Assembly (NCBI GenBank): GCA_963575745.1
Contig: CAUYUJ010000873.1
Span: 40,001-104,000, forward strand
Direction: 5' to 3'
Source: Prorocentrum cordatum
Taxonomy: Eukaryota; Sar; Dinophyceae; Prorocentrales; Prorocentraceae
Length of the DNA stretch: 64,000 nucleotides
Positions 54,337 through 63,897 of the stretch are shown here, one piece after another; position 1 is the stretch's first letter, and each line of letters begins with the position of its first letter. Under the pieces are notes generated by a model, which did not search any database, was not told the origin of the DNA, and worked only from the letters and a program-made list of their open reading frames with translations. A program made the translations under genes and the position numbers.

Positions 54337-54506
54337 TCGGGGTGGATAGAGCTCCCACCCTGACACGCCGATGAGCGAATCGGCCGTTTTCGGTTCGCGA
54401 GAGGGCGTCGCGGCCGTCGTTTTTGCGGGTCCAGGCCCGTCGGTTTCGGCCCTGGGCCGTTTTCACTAAAGGGCGGTTTACAAAAATGGAGGCTTGTCCA
54501 CCGCGT
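54337..54506. mobile_element. MITE-like element A, copy 3
   Basis: The left end is TCGGGGTGGATAGAGCTCCC and the right end GGCTTGTCCACC. About 30 bp left of it is the right end of element C copy 3. The pair C-right-half plus A is repeated at 54529-54808. Confidence 0.88.
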
Positions 54507-54528
54507 GGACTTCTGGGTTTTTATTTTT

Positions 54529-54615
54529 ATGCGCCAGGGAGAGGGGTCCAGCGCCGATCCGAGAAGTCCGCGCGGACCTCTGAGTTGTCATGTTTATGTT
54601 ATTATTCGGTTCCCT
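54529..54615. mobile_element. Fold-back element C, right half only
   Basis: From TGCGCCAGGGAGAGGGGTCC to TTATGTTATTATTCGG, matching the right half of copy 3. It lies at the left edge of a tandem duplication that also includes element A copy 4. Confidence 0.8.
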
Positions 54616-54638
54616 ATTCAACGAACTTTCAACGAAAT

Positions 54639-54808
54639 TCGGGGGTGGATAGACCTCCTACCCTGACACGCCGATGAGCGAATCGGCCGTTTTCGGTCCG
54701 CGAGAGGGCGTCGCGGCCGTCGTTTTTGCGGGTCCAGGCCCGTCGGTTTCGGCCCTGGGCCGTTTTCATTAAGGGCGGTTTACTAAAGGGAGGTGTGTCC
54801 ACCGCCGA
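54639..54808. mobile_element. MITE-like element A, copy 4
   Basis: The element is 170 bp with ends TCGGGGGTGGATAGACCTCC and GTGTGTCCACCGCCGA. It is nearly identical to copy 3, as expected from the tandem duplication of about 300 bp. Confidence 0.9.
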
Positions 54809-55340
54809 GGGAAAGGGGGGGAAGGTTCGGTAACAAATCATGTGAGCCGCGTGTGCCCTTTTAGTTCCGTCTCTAGCGTCGGTTAGCGTCTGGGAGTCGA
54901 CGAGACAGCGCCGAGTTAGCGTCGATTCCCAGAGATCCGACGTCGTGATTTTTCCAGTGCGGGGCCCCCAGAAGTCTCGACCCACTCCCCAGGACCGGCT
55001 TTTCACCCTGAGTCGTTTTTTGACGGTCCCGAGGCCCGGCGAGGGCCCCTGGGGGCCGAAATCTGCGAACAACCTCCGCCTTGCTTTGTTCCATGCGTGG
55101 GATCTTTGGGGTCAGCGTCGAGGAAGCGTGGAGGAGGCGTCGTTGGTCCACCGCCGAGCAAGGGCACCCGTGCCGCCACGGGAGGCCCACCACCGCGTGC
55201 CGTGAGGCTGCGCGCGGCCGGCACAGCACGGCACGGGCCACGGCCACCGCCGTGGGCGTGCCCGCCTCTCGGCCGGCAAAGGCGCGCCCGCAGGTCGGCC
55301 GGCCGCTCGGAGTCGGGGCCGCTCGCTCGCTCCACGGCGG
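54809..55340. other. Unassigned, includes a dispersed repeat shared with 52.93 kb
   Basis: 54918-55075 is a diverged copy of 52935-53080. The remainder is GC-rich without a recognised gene. Confidence 0.45.
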
Positions 55341-55648
55341 TCGGAGGCTGGCAGACCTCCTGCCCTGACACCCGGCATCGCTCGGACGTGTGCGTTGTTT
55401 TCTCGGCGAGAACCATCGAGGAGCATCCTGGATCATGTGGCGAAGAAGCCACGCGCGAAGCCGAGAAGAAAACACAGGGACTGGACGTCCGAGCGATGGC
55501 GAGGACACGTCGATCAAGAAATCGGCCGTTTTCGGTCCGCGAGAGGGCGTCGCGGCCGTCGTTTCTGCGGGTCCAGGTCCGTCGGTCTCGGCCCCAGACC
55601 GCTTTCAGTCAGGGGAGGTTTACGAAAGGGAGGCTTGTCCACCGCCGA
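55341..55648. mobile_element. MITE-like element A, copy 5, interrupted by element B
   Basis: Left part 55341-55371 (TCGGAGGCTGGCAGACCTCC...CTGACAC) and right part 55504-55648 (GACACGTCGATCAAGAAATC...TTGTCCACCGCCGA) join to a standard A element of about 170 bp once the insertion and one GACAC are removed. Confidence 0.93.
55372..55503. mobile_element. MITE-like element B, copy 4, nested in A, with 5-bp target duplication
   Basis: The element is 132 bp, from CCGGCATCGCTCGGACGT to ACGTCCGAGCGATGGCGAG. It is flanked by GACAC at 55367-55371 and 55504-55508. The uninterrupted A copies have a single GACAC at this position, so the duplication and the order of events are secure. Confidence 0.93.
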
Positions 55649-55985
55649 GTCGGTATCGGGGAGTTCCGCACTCGTCAGCATAAACTCGGGCGAAGAGAAC
55701 TGTGCACATGCCCCGATCCTGACAACGCCCATCCTTGACACAGGATCGGTGCATGTACCTGGGCGTATGCACCCATCCTGGGCTCAGGATGGGCCTTTCC
55801 AGAATCGGTGTATGTGCATGGTTCCCTTTCCTCTAGAAACAACGGACGAGAGAGAGCCCGCGGGGCCTGGGCGAGGAAGTCGATCCACGCCTGCCCGGCC
55901 TGCTCTTGCTCTCGGGCCCCGCGCGCTCCCCGGGGCGGGGGCTGCAGGGAGGAGGGAAGCGGAGGGAAACGGAGGAAGCGGAGGA
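55649..55985. other. Unassigned with a short inverted cluster
   Basis: CCATCCTGGGCTCAGGATGG at 55772 is a near-perfect hairpin, flanked by two GATCGGTGCATGT/AATCGGTGTATGT phrases at 55744 and 55803. No gene is seen. Confidence 0.4.
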
Positions 55986-56150
55986 AGCGGAGGGAGGGAG
56001 GGAGGGAGGGAGGGAGGGAGGGAGGGAGGGAGGGAGGGAGGGAGGGGGAGGAGGAGGAGGAGGAGGAGGAGGAGGAGGAGGAGGAGGAGGAGAAGGAGGG
56101 GTGGAGGAAGCGGAGGGAGGGAGGGAGGGAAGGAGGAAAAAGGAGGAGGA
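55986..56150 (+). repeat. (GGGA)n then (GGA)n arrays
   Basis: About 14 GGGA units at 55988-56046 are followed by about 15 GGA units and a second short GGGA run. Confidence 0.95.
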
Positions 56151-56345
56151 GGGGAACGAACAGGGACATGAACATAACAACTCGGGTGTCCGCGCGGACT
56201 TCGCGGATCGGCGCTGGAACCCCCGGCGGCGCCTCCGGCGCCGCCCCTGGCGCGCTCCGCGCGCCAGGGAGGGGGGTCCAGCGCCGACCCGAGAAATCCG
56301 CGCGGACCTCCGAGCTTTTATGTTTATGTCATTGCTCGTTACCCT
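56151..56345. mobile_element. Fold-back element C, copy 4 (complete), inside a GGA tract
   Basis: The element is 195 bp. The left end is GGGGAACGAACAGGGACATG; the reverse complement of the right end is AGGGTAACGAGCAATGACAT. The body has CCGCGCGGACTTCGCGGATC and its inverse, and a GGCGCC-rich hairpin centre. Both flanks are GGA repeats. Confidence 0.9.
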
Positions 56346-56640
56346 AAGGAGGAGAAGGAGGAGGAGGAGGAGGAGGAGGAGGAGGAGGAGGCGGAGGAGG
56401 CGGAGGAGGATGAGGAGACGGAGGAGGAGCAGAGTCATATTTTCATACTCGTTGGTGTTATGTTTCCCTCCTCCCATCGGCTACATGCTTGGTTACTCTG
56501 AGCCCTCTCTCTGGGCATTTCATCTTCTTCTATTTCTTCTGGCCATTCTTGCGCCCGCACTGGTAGCAGCCCTCTGTGTCGGATGTTTATCGCACTATCG
56601 CTACAGGCCCGTACCTTCAGTTCGCCCAGCGTAAAAATGG
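56346..56640 (+). repeat. (GGA)n remnant and unassigned spacer
   Basis: GGA units at 56349-56430; then about 210 bp without recognised content. Confidence 0.8.
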
Positions 56641-57225
56641 AGGAGGAAATGGAGGAGGAGGAGGAGAAGAAGGAGGCGGAGCAGGCGGAGCGGAGAGGAG
56701 GAGCAGAAGGAGGTGGAGGTAGGAGGAGGAGGAGGAGGAGGAGGAGGAGGAGGAGGAGGAGGAGGAGGAGGAGGAGGAGGAGGGAGGTGGAGGTAGGAGG
56801 TAGGAGGAGGAGGTAGGAGGAGGAGGAGGAGGAGGAGAGGAGGAGGAGGAGGAGGAGGAGGAGGAGGAGGAGGAGGTAGGAGGTAGGAGGAGGAGGAGGA
56901 GGAGGAGGAGGAGGAGGAGGAGGAGGAGGAGGAGGTAGGAGGAGGAGGAGGAGGGAGGGGGAGGAGGAGGGAGGAGAGGAGGAGGAGGAAGGAGGAGGAG
57001 GAGGAGGAGGAGGAGGAGGAGGAGGAGGAGGAGGAGGAGGAGGAGGAGGTAGGAGGAGGAGGTAGGAGGAGGAGGAGGAGGAGGAGGAGGAGGAGGAGGA
57101 GGAGGAGGAGAGGAGTAGGAGGGAGGAGGAGGTATAGAGGAGGAGGGAGGAGGTGGAGAGGAGGAGGAGGAGGAGGAGGAGGGAGGAGGAGGAGGAGGAG
57201 GAGGAGGAGGAGGAGGAGAGGTGGA
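56641..57225 (+). repeat. Long GGA/GGT purine array
   Basis: About 585 bp of GGA with periodic GTAGGAG punctuation. All long frames across it are low complexity. Confidence 0.97.
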
Positions 57226-57431
57226 GCCTGGAGGTGGATGGGGGCGTCGGTGGAGGAGGAGGCGCGGCCCCCGGGCGCACTGCAGGCTGCGGAAGGAGAG
57301 CAAGGTGGGCTTGGAGTGCCTCGCGGAGCTCTCGCGCGCCACGTCGGGGCTCCGCAAGGACTGGCCCGGGACGGCCTGGGGCCTCCTGCTTGTGGCCGCG
57401 TTGTGCAACTCGGCACATTCAAGATAAGCAG
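57226..57431. other. Unassigned
   Basis: GC-rich, with a short open frame on the + strand but no recognisable domain. Confidence 0.3.
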
Positions 57432-57545
57432 AGTTTGATAGACCTCCTGCCTTGGCACGTCGACTAGTGAATTGGCCGTTTTCGGTTCGCGAGAGGGCGT
57501 CGCGGCCGTTACTTTTGCGAGGCCAGGTCCGTCGGTTTCGACGAA
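57432..57545. mobile_element. MITE-like element A, copy 6, right end missing
   Basis: GTTTGATAGACCTCCTGCC opens a colinear copy through GTTTTCGGTTCGCGAGAGGG to GGTCCGTCGGTTTCG. The right third and terminus are absent. Confidence 0.82.
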
Positions 57546-57869
57546 TTTTGTCGTCCCTCGTAGCTCATCCGTGATCCACGCTGCCATTGTGCGGTCGACC
57601 CGGTTCCAGACCGAGTGCACTTTTAATCAGCCCGCAGAGCGGGGGTCACGTCGGGCCCCCAGGGGGGCATTATCAAACATTGCTGTCCGTTTTTTAAGAG
57701 TGTATGGCTTCGACGAGAAGCAGTACCGATCGTTGCAATGTTTCTCGGGGCCATCGCGGCGTGCCTTGCGGGGTCGGGCGGGGTTTGGATGTGTTTGGAG
57801 CCCCAGAGGGTCTTTGGGAGTCCTTTGCGCACGGAGCATCTGAGAGGTGTGCCAGATGAAGGCTCCCTT
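57546..57869. other. Unassigned with antisense CCCAAGA-type repeats
   Basis: No gene is recognised. The right half contains GGGGC(C)ATCGCGG and CCCCAGAGGGTCTTTGGGAG phrases of the decamer family. Confidence 0.35.
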
Positions 57870-57938
57870 GGGCCGTCTTGAGAGGCTATGCCAGCCTTGG
57901 AGGGTCCGTGGGGCGCAAAGTGTCTATGATAGAGATGA

Positions 57939-57982
<44 letters not shown>

Positions 57983-58165
57983 GTGTGGTGTGTGTGTGTG
58001 TGCCGAATTGAAGCCTCGTGGCCTTGTGAGCGCGAAGTACGTGAAAGGTGTGCGAATCTAACGCTTCCCAGAAACTTCTTGCGAGGTTATGTGAGAGCCT
58101 CCGGGGGGGCCGTGGGGCCCGAAGTGCGTGACGAGTGCGCCGAATTGAAGCCCTCGTGGCCTTTT
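57870..58165 (+). repeat. Tandem units of ~125 bp with (GA)n and (GT)n runs
   Basis: GAGGCTATG/GAGGTTATG, CC(T)(C)CGG.GGG.CCGTGGGGC and GTGCGCCGAATTGAAGCC phrases repeat. A GA run (57943-57983) and a short GT run (57989-58001) interrupt the first unit. Confidence 0.65.
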
Positions 58166-58538
58166 GATCGCCAGTTATTTGCTTTCCACGTGTCTCAGAG
58201 GCACACGGGCGCAGATGCAGAGTCAGACATGCGCTCCGTCTTTCATTGTTCCTGGGTGCGTGGCTGAAGTGGGGCTCCGCGGTGCGGATTGTTGAGTTTC
58301 TATGTTTGGGGGGAAGTGTTACTGTTGATCCCTCACCACAGTCGAGGGTATGACCAAGAAACCTCCTCCCGACGAGGTGGGTCAGCGTTCCTTGACCTGC
58401 TGGCGGGAAAGCTGGCCCAGTTTCTTGAGCGCCTTCGTCCCTCCGGCGTCAACGACGGAAACCTGCCCGGGCTCGTGCTCAAGTAACTTCGGGAAGCTGG
58501 CCCAGCTTTCATAAGTGGTAAACTTCTTGATCCGATTG
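58166..58538. other. Unassigned
   Basis: No gene is recognised. GGGAAGCTGGCCCAGCTTTC near 58491 partly repeats GGAAAGCTGGCCCAGTTTCT near 58407. Confidence 0.35.
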
Positions 58539-58694
58539 TTAAGTCGGGCCTGTCCCTCTACAGGGGGAATATTCAAAAATAGTACAACATAGTCGGGAGA
58601 TTATGTTTTGAGTATTTTGTAACCATTTTGGAGTATGTTTGTGTTTTTTATGTTTCGTCGCAAATCCCCCTGCAGGGGGACACGTCCGACTTAA
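58539..58694. mobile_element. MITE-like element E, copy 6, with near-perfect 8-bp target duplication
   Basis: The element is 156 bp with termini TTAAGTCGGGCCTGTCCC and, inverted, GGGGGACACGTCCGACTTAA. The flanks TCCGATTG (58531-58538) and TCCTATTG (58695-58702) differ at one base. The internal ACATAGTCGGGAGATTATGT palindrome is present. Confidence 0.92.
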
Positions 58695-58977
58695 TCCTAT
58701 TGTTGGCCGTACTGGTGCCGCACTCGTGCCCACTGTTTTTCAGTTGAAGTCCGCTCATCGGCTCTCTCGGACCTTCCTGGCTGTTCAAGGCCACGCTGTG
58801 CACCACCTGGGCCCCCAGCTGCAACACCAACGGCTCCACCCTGGGACTTCCTATAACTTCTGTGCTCGCGTCGCTCGTTCCTCTGGCCCGTAGAGTGTAA
58901 TCGTTCTGCGTGCCTGACTGGTCGTAGCGACTGGTCATGGATTCGTGCTCGGGGCCAGTCTGGGAGGCACTCGATGG
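58695..58977. other. Unassigned
   Basis: No gene is recognised. Confidence 0.3.
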
Positions 58978-59205
58978 CTTTTCAAAATGTGCCTTTCGCC
59001 TTAGCGCCGCGCGTACTCGCTTTAGAAATTTTGGAACAGTTTCACGGATTGAGGGCGGGCCGTTTTTTGAATGTGGCTCTCGCCTTAGCGCCGCGCGCAT
59101 TCGTTTGAGGGCAGGTGGTTTTCAAAATGCGGCTCTCGCCTCAGCGCCGCGCACATGCATTTTAATGTTTCAAGAGCTTCACGGATGGAGGGCGGGAATT
59201 TTTGA
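58978..59205 (+). repeat. Three tandem units of ~75-90 bp
   Basis: TTTTCAAAATG.G.CT.TCGCCT.AGCGCCGCGC repeats at about 58978, 59071 and 59130. Two units continue with a TTTCACGGAT/CTTCACGGAT.GAGGGCGGG phrase. Confidence 0.88.
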
Positions 59206-59283
59206 AATTGTGGTTCGGCCCTCTTGGTGCTCTCCTTGGGCCCTTTCGGGAGCCCTGCAAGGCCTCCTGGGGCCATCTTAAAT

Positions 59284-59450
59284 TCACCACACACCAAACC
59301 ACCCCAACCCAAGCCGAAGGCTCAGATTTACCCTCGATTTCCAGTGGGGGGGGGTCGGGAAACATAGAAAAAACACATGTGGAACCCTTACCCCCCCCAA
59401 CCCGAAATTCGGGTCTTCGGGTTGGGTTGGGGTGGTCTGGTAGGTAGTCA
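59284..59450. mobile_element. MITE-like element D, copy 4, with 5-bp target duplication
   Basis: The element is 167 bp, left end TCACCACACACCAAACCACC, right end (reverse complement) TGACTACCTACCAGACCACC. TAAAT is duplicated at 59279-59283 and 59451-59455. Confidence 0.93.
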
Positions 59451-59519
59451 TAAATGGCATCGATCAAAGGAGGGGTGGTTCTCGATTTGCCTCCCCCCTC
59501 TGAAGCCCTCAAAAAGTCG

Positions 59520-59930
59520 CCGCTTTAAGGGCGCTCTTGGGCCGATCTGGGGCGCCATCGGGGCCGCTGTGGGGTCTCTTGGGCTCCTCTTGGGGCTCTC
59601 TTGGGCCAGCTTGGGAGGAGGAGGAGGAGGAGGAGGAGGAGGAGGAGGAGGAGGAGGCCAGCTTGAGGCCTGAAAAGCGCATCGGAAGCGAAAAGGCAAG
59701 AAGGCGCAGATCAAGGTTTTTGCCCCTTCGGGGGGTCCTGACGGAGTTCCGAGAGCACTCGGAGCCGTCGTGCGGTCCTCCTGGGGCCCCTCGGAGGCAT
59801 GTCGGAAGCTGTCTTGAACCATCTTCGGTTATCTTGAGCCATCTTGGAGGCCATCTTGGAGTATCGGGAGCCCGCTTAGAGTCATCCTGGGTTATCTTGA
59901 ACGCTCTAACTCCTCGTGCCCCCCCCCCTT
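59520..59930 (-). repeat. CCCAAGA-type decamers, antisense, with a (GGA)n run
   Basis: TCTTGGGC, GGCCATCTTGG and CTCTTGGGCC units read as the CCCAAGA family on the - strand. A GGA run of about 15 units lies at 59612-59655. CATCGGAAGCGAAAAGGCAAGAAGG at about 59681 is the antisense form of the conserved core of this family. Confidence 0.6.
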
Positions 59931-60469
59931 CAAAAAAAAGCTTGAGGGAGAGGAAGGGGGAGCGTACCCCTCCCCGAAGGGAAGAGGGGTTTTGGAAGAG
60001 GAACGGGAGGTATCGTTAGACCACCTACGCCCAGAGTGCTTACCCGAGATCTTAGCACGCCTCTGGCTCGTTGGGCCAGCGAATCTGGGGGCCCAGTTTG
60101 GCGTCCCTTGGGGAATCGGGCGGTCTGGGGAGCCAACTGAGGGCCGTCAGCGTTGCAATTGAGGCTTCCTTTTAGCTTGAAGGTGATCAGAGTGCAGCTA
60201 CAAGTATTGTGACACGCAGTGCGTGAGGGTGTGTCGAGTTGTAGCTATAATGCCCCTCGGAACGCTGATGCGCTGATTTTTTGCATGTCCCAGGAGTTTG
60301 AGAGCGCAGGTTACTCCCCAAACAGTGCTTGCACTTAGGGGTTCTTGCTTCAGTTCTAAAGAACTGGGCAGGTGTAGCAGTCTGGCAGTAATATAATCAA
60401 ATACGCCGGGCCCCCTCCCGGGGCGTCCTCCACCTCGCTCACATCTCGAGTACGCTCCTGGTACCGCGC
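59931..60469. other. Unassigned
   Basis: No gene is recognised. CCCCAAACAGTGCTTGCACTTAGGGGTTCTTG near 60317 resembles CCCAATGAGTGCTTGCACTGAAGGGGTCCT near 51356 and CCCCAAACAGTGTTTGCACTTGAG near 22395, so a further dispersed repeat edge is present. Confidence 0.4.
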
Positions 60470-61210
60470 TTCCCGCACTCCCCGGGGCCCCCACAATGCC
60501 CAAACACAGCCCAAGACGACCCCAAGAAGCCCCCAGAACTTGAAAGAATTGCCCGAGACGCTCCCAAGCAACCCAGGATAGCTTTCGGGCGGCTTTCCAG
60601 GCTCCCAGGAGGCCTCCAAGAGAACTCAAGAGAGCTCCGAGAGGCCTCTCAAGAGCGCCCAGAGAACCTAAAATCGTTGATTTTCATTGTTTTTGTTTCA
60701 GGGTTTTTTGGCCTTCTCACCATTTCATGCTTCCAGCGCTCCAAGACGGCCGAAGAGGCCCCCAAGACCGCCCCGAGACCGCCCAAGACGGCCCCAGGAC
60801 GGGCCAAGACGGCCCCAAGACTGCCGAAGAGGCGCCCGGGACAGCTCCAGACCACCCCAGAACCAGCCCAAGATGAGCCCAAGAGCGGGAGCAGGGCTCC
60901 CTCGAGGGCGCGAAGTTATTCGCGCTTCGCGCTTCGCGGTCCTCGTTCCTTCTCCCCCTCCTCCTCGTCCTCCTATTCTCCCTTTGGGAGGGCGGCGCGA
61001 AAGCGCGAAGTTATTCGCGCTTCGCGCTTCGCGCAGCGCGAAGCGCGAAGTTGGGAGCCCTAGTCCTCCAGAGACCTCTGAGAAGACTCCGGGACCCCCC
61101 AGAAGCCTCCAACACACCCCAGACCCCTGAGAGGCCCCCAAACAAGCTCCAGCGAGGCCCCCCAAAACACCCCAAGAGGGCTTCGGGAGCCGTCCCGAGA
61201 GAGCCCGAAG
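60470..61210 (+). repeat. CCCAAGA-type repeat block, first copy of a 0.4-kb duplication
   Basis: Decamers CCCAAGACGACCCC, CCAAGACGGCC and CCAAGAGAAC flank a core at 60669-60752 (TTGATTTTCATTG, TTTGGCCTTCTCACC, CTTCCAGCGCTCCAAGAC). 60500-60890 is nearly identical to 61455-61835. At 60905-61060 a cluster of GAAGTTATTCGCGCTTCGCG phrases forms self-complementary repeats. Confidence 0.85.
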
Positions 61211-61930
61211 AGGGTTAAATCGTTGCTTTCCAGTGGTTTCTGTCGATTGTTTTGGCCTTCTCACGTTTTCCCGCTTCCAACGCTCCAAGACCGAGGAATT
61301 TGAAAAAAAAGAACAAGGAATTTCAGACATTCCCTTTTTTTTTTTCCATCTTCAAATTCAACAAATGTGCGCCCCCTCCTCCCGGTGTCCCACATCTTCC
61401 CGGAACATCTGCGGAACGCTCCCGGTACCGCGAGCCCCCAAAACGCCCAAGGACAGCCCAAGACGACCCCAAGAAGCCCCCAGAACTTGAAATAAAGGCC
61501 CAAGACGCTCCCAAGCAACCCAGGATAGCTTTCGGGCGGCTTTCCAGGCTCCCAGGAGGCCTCCAAAAGACTTCAAGAGAGCTCCGAGAGGCCTCCCGAG
61601 AGCGCCCAGAGAACCTAAAATCGTTGATTTTCATTGTTTTTGTTTCAGGGTTTTCGGCCTTCTCACCATTTCATGCTTCCAACGCTCCAAGACCAAGACG
61701 GCCGAAGAGGCCTCCAAGACCGCCCCGAGACCGCCCAAGACGGCCCCAAGACGGGCCAAGACGGCCCCAAGACTGCCGAAGAGGCGCCCAGGACAGCTCC
61801 AGACCACCCCAGGACCAGCCCAAGAGCGGGAGCAGGAGGCCTCCAGAGACCTCTGAGAAGACTTCGGGACTCCCAGAGTCCTCCAACACACCCCAGACCC
61901 CTGAGAGGCCCCCAAATTATTCCGACGGTA
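61211..61930 (+). repeat. CCCAAGA-type repeat block, additional cores and second copy
   Basis: A diverged core lies at 61211-61293 and a second close copy of 60500-60890 at 61455-61835, including the core at 61618-61696. The offset is about 950 bp. Confidence 0.85.
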
Positions 61931-62406
61931 GGACCCCACATGAAAACCTGTTTAGCTTACCCTTTACCCTTTCCTCCTCCCCCTGGCGGACATCCTCTCC
62001 TCCCGCCCTTTGCACTGCCCTCTCTTCCTCCTTCTATTTCTCTTCCTCTTCCTCCTTCTCCTCCTCCTCCTCCTCCTCCTCCTCCTCCTCCTCCTCCTCC
62101 TCCTCCTCCTCCTCCTCTCGCGCCACCTTCTCCTCGTCGTCGCCCTCCCCCATGCCCCTTCCCTCCTCATCCTCCTGCCTCTTCTCCATGTGCACCTCCC
62201 GTTCCCCCTGGTCGCGGCAAGCAACTCGATTTTCCTCGGCGCCGTCGCCGCGTCGGCCAGCACGCGCGCGTTTGCCGACGGCTAGATCGCGAAGCCGTCG
62301 GGGCAACCCTTCGGGCCAGGCCGTTGGGGCAACCTCGCAGGCCGCAGGGGCGCGGGAGCCAGCCGTTGGGACAACCCCGCGGGCCCCCAGGTGCGCGCCG
62401 CGGCGC
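61931..62406. other. (CCT)n array and unassigned flank of the helicase
   Basis: CCT/TTCC repeats at 62033-62118. GTTGGGGCAACC-type phrases occur three times at 62297-62375, just beyond the 3' end of the helicase ORF on the - strand. Confidence 0.6.
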
Positions 62407-63606
62407 TCAGGCGGGCGGCAGCACGAAGCCCAGCTCTGCCGCGAGCTGCTCCGCCTCAGCCCTGGAATCCACCGCTCTCTTGTCGAACTCCTGGAGCGCC
62501 TTCCGCAGTGACGCCGGCGGCCCGCGCTCCAGGAACTCTCGCGCGGGCGGCCGCAGGATCAGCATGTTCCGCATGCGCGTGGCGCGGGAGAACATGACGT
62601 AGAGGTGCACCCACCACATCTCGTCCGACATTCCCGTGCGGCCAGCGTCCTCATCCCTGGCGCAGTCGATGGTGACGCCCTTGCGAAGCGTCTGGCCCTG
62701 CGACAGCGTGGAGGTCAGGTAGGACGCATGCGTCAGGGTGAACCCCGAGCGGAGCACAGTGTGCGCCCCCGAGCTTTGCCACGTGAGCTCCTGCTCGCTG
62801 GGCTTGAACATGAGCAAGCTCCTCGCCCGCGCTTCGGCCTCGGCGTCGTCGGCAGCGCCGTCGGCGCCCTGCTGCAGCACCTCGGCGACCTCCTCGTAGA
62901 TCGGGGACTCCTGGAAGCCGTGCACCTGCAGCCAGATTCCCTGCGGTAGGTAGCGGGGGCGGAAGAGCTGGCCTGGCGCGCACTCCTCGTAGTCCCGCTC
63001 GTCGTCTGCGTGGAACTCGAAGGACACGATGGTGGCCCGTTGCTCCTGCACGAGCCCCAACTTCTTCTTCAGCTCCTCCTGCACGGCCGTGAACCGGACC
63101 TCCATGCCGACTTGTGCCGGTAAGACGCCGTGGATGTCCCCCGTCTTGTGAATGTTCGGGACGTTCAGGAGGCGCCGGCCTGCGTCTGGGTCGCCTTGAA
63201 TCGTGCCGCATTCGTCTACGGCCTGCAAGAAGACGAGGGGGACGCCGAGGCGCCGCGCGTCGCGACGAGCGCGCATGTTGATCCACCTCGCCAGCGTTTC
63301 CCAGTAGATGCCCATGCCGTAGCCGAGCCGGAAATTCTCGTGCTGGTGCCGTGGGTCCAGGACGCCGTGGTTGTCAGAGGCCAGCGTCTTCTCCCAGGCA
63401 GACCAGACCTCTGGTGGGAAGCGCTTGCCCTCGCGCGTGCAGCCCAAGAGCGCGATCAGAGGGTCCCCCGGCTCGAAGCGTTTTGTGCCCTTCAGCTCGA
63501 AGACGCAGGGGATCTGAGAGAAGACCTTGATGGCGTGCTGGATCTCCACCGTCGGCGCAAGGACGCAAGGGTTCCCCCCTGCGCCCGATTCGGCTGACGA
63601 TGCCAC
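62407..63606 (-). CDS. PIF1-like DNA helicase, C-terminal half
   Basis: An open frame of 399 codons ends at TGA (62407-62409). It has no ATG near its 5' end (the frame opens at GTG), and a stop lies eight codons upstream, so this is an internal or 3' exon or a truncated gene. The first two-thirds contain GDIHGVLPAQVGMEVRFTA and LGLVQEQRATIVSFEFH, typical of the 2B/insertion region of PIF1-type superfamily 1B helicases. Near the end SQGQTLRKGVTIDC (about 62680-62720) is helicase motif V, and LYVMFSRATRMRNMLILRPP (about 62557-62616) is motif VI with its Arg. Walker A and B lie in the missing N-terminal half. PIF1 helicases unwind DNA 5'-3' and remove G-quadruplexes; in many genomes they are also carried by Helitrons. 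Neither role can be decided here. Confidence 0.75.
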   Translation of the reverse strand: MASSAESGAGGNPCVLAPTVEIQHAIKVFSQIPCVFELKGTKRFEPGDPLIALLGCTREGKRFPPEVWSAWEKTLASDNHGVLDPRHQHENFRLGYGMGIYWETLARWINMRARRDARRLGVPLVFLQAVDECGTIQGDPDAGRRLLNVPNIHKTGDIHGVLPAQVGMEVRFTAVQEELKKKLGLVQEQRATIVSFEFHADDERDYEECAPGQLFRPRYLPQGIWLQVHGFQESPIYEEVAEVLQQGADGAADDAEAEARARSLLMFKPSEQELTWQSSGAHTVLRSGFTLTHASYLTSTLSQGQTLRKGVTIDCARDEDAGRTGMSDEMWWVHLYVMFSRATRMRNMLILRPPAREFLERGPPASLRKALQEFDKRAVDSRAEAEQLAAELGFVLPPA

Positions 63607-63897
63607 CGCCAGCCCGGAGACAAGGGGTCACCCCTGCCCCCGATTCGGCCGAGGATGGGTTACCACCCCCGGCCCGGACGCAAGGGGCTACCCCTGCGCC
63701 CGATTGGGCCGCCGATGGGTTAGCACCACCGGCGGCCAGGAGACAAAGGGTTACCCCTGCCCCCGATTCGGCCGAGGATGGGTTACCACCCCCGGCCCGG
63801 ACGCAAGGGGCTACCCCTGCGCCCGGCCGCCGCTTCGGCCGAGGATGGGTTACCACCCCCGGCCCGGACGCAAGGGTTTCCCCCTGCGCCCGGCCGC
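63560..63897 (-). repeat. ~60-bp tandem repeat at the 5' end of the helicase ORF
   Basis: About six units of 60-66 bp are built on CCCCGATTCGGCCGAGGATG and GGTTACCACCCCCGGCCCGG. On the - strand one frame reads a 20-residue repeat GNPSSAESGAGVTPCLRAGG. The last unit overlaps the helicase frame but in a different phase. Confidence 0.88.
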
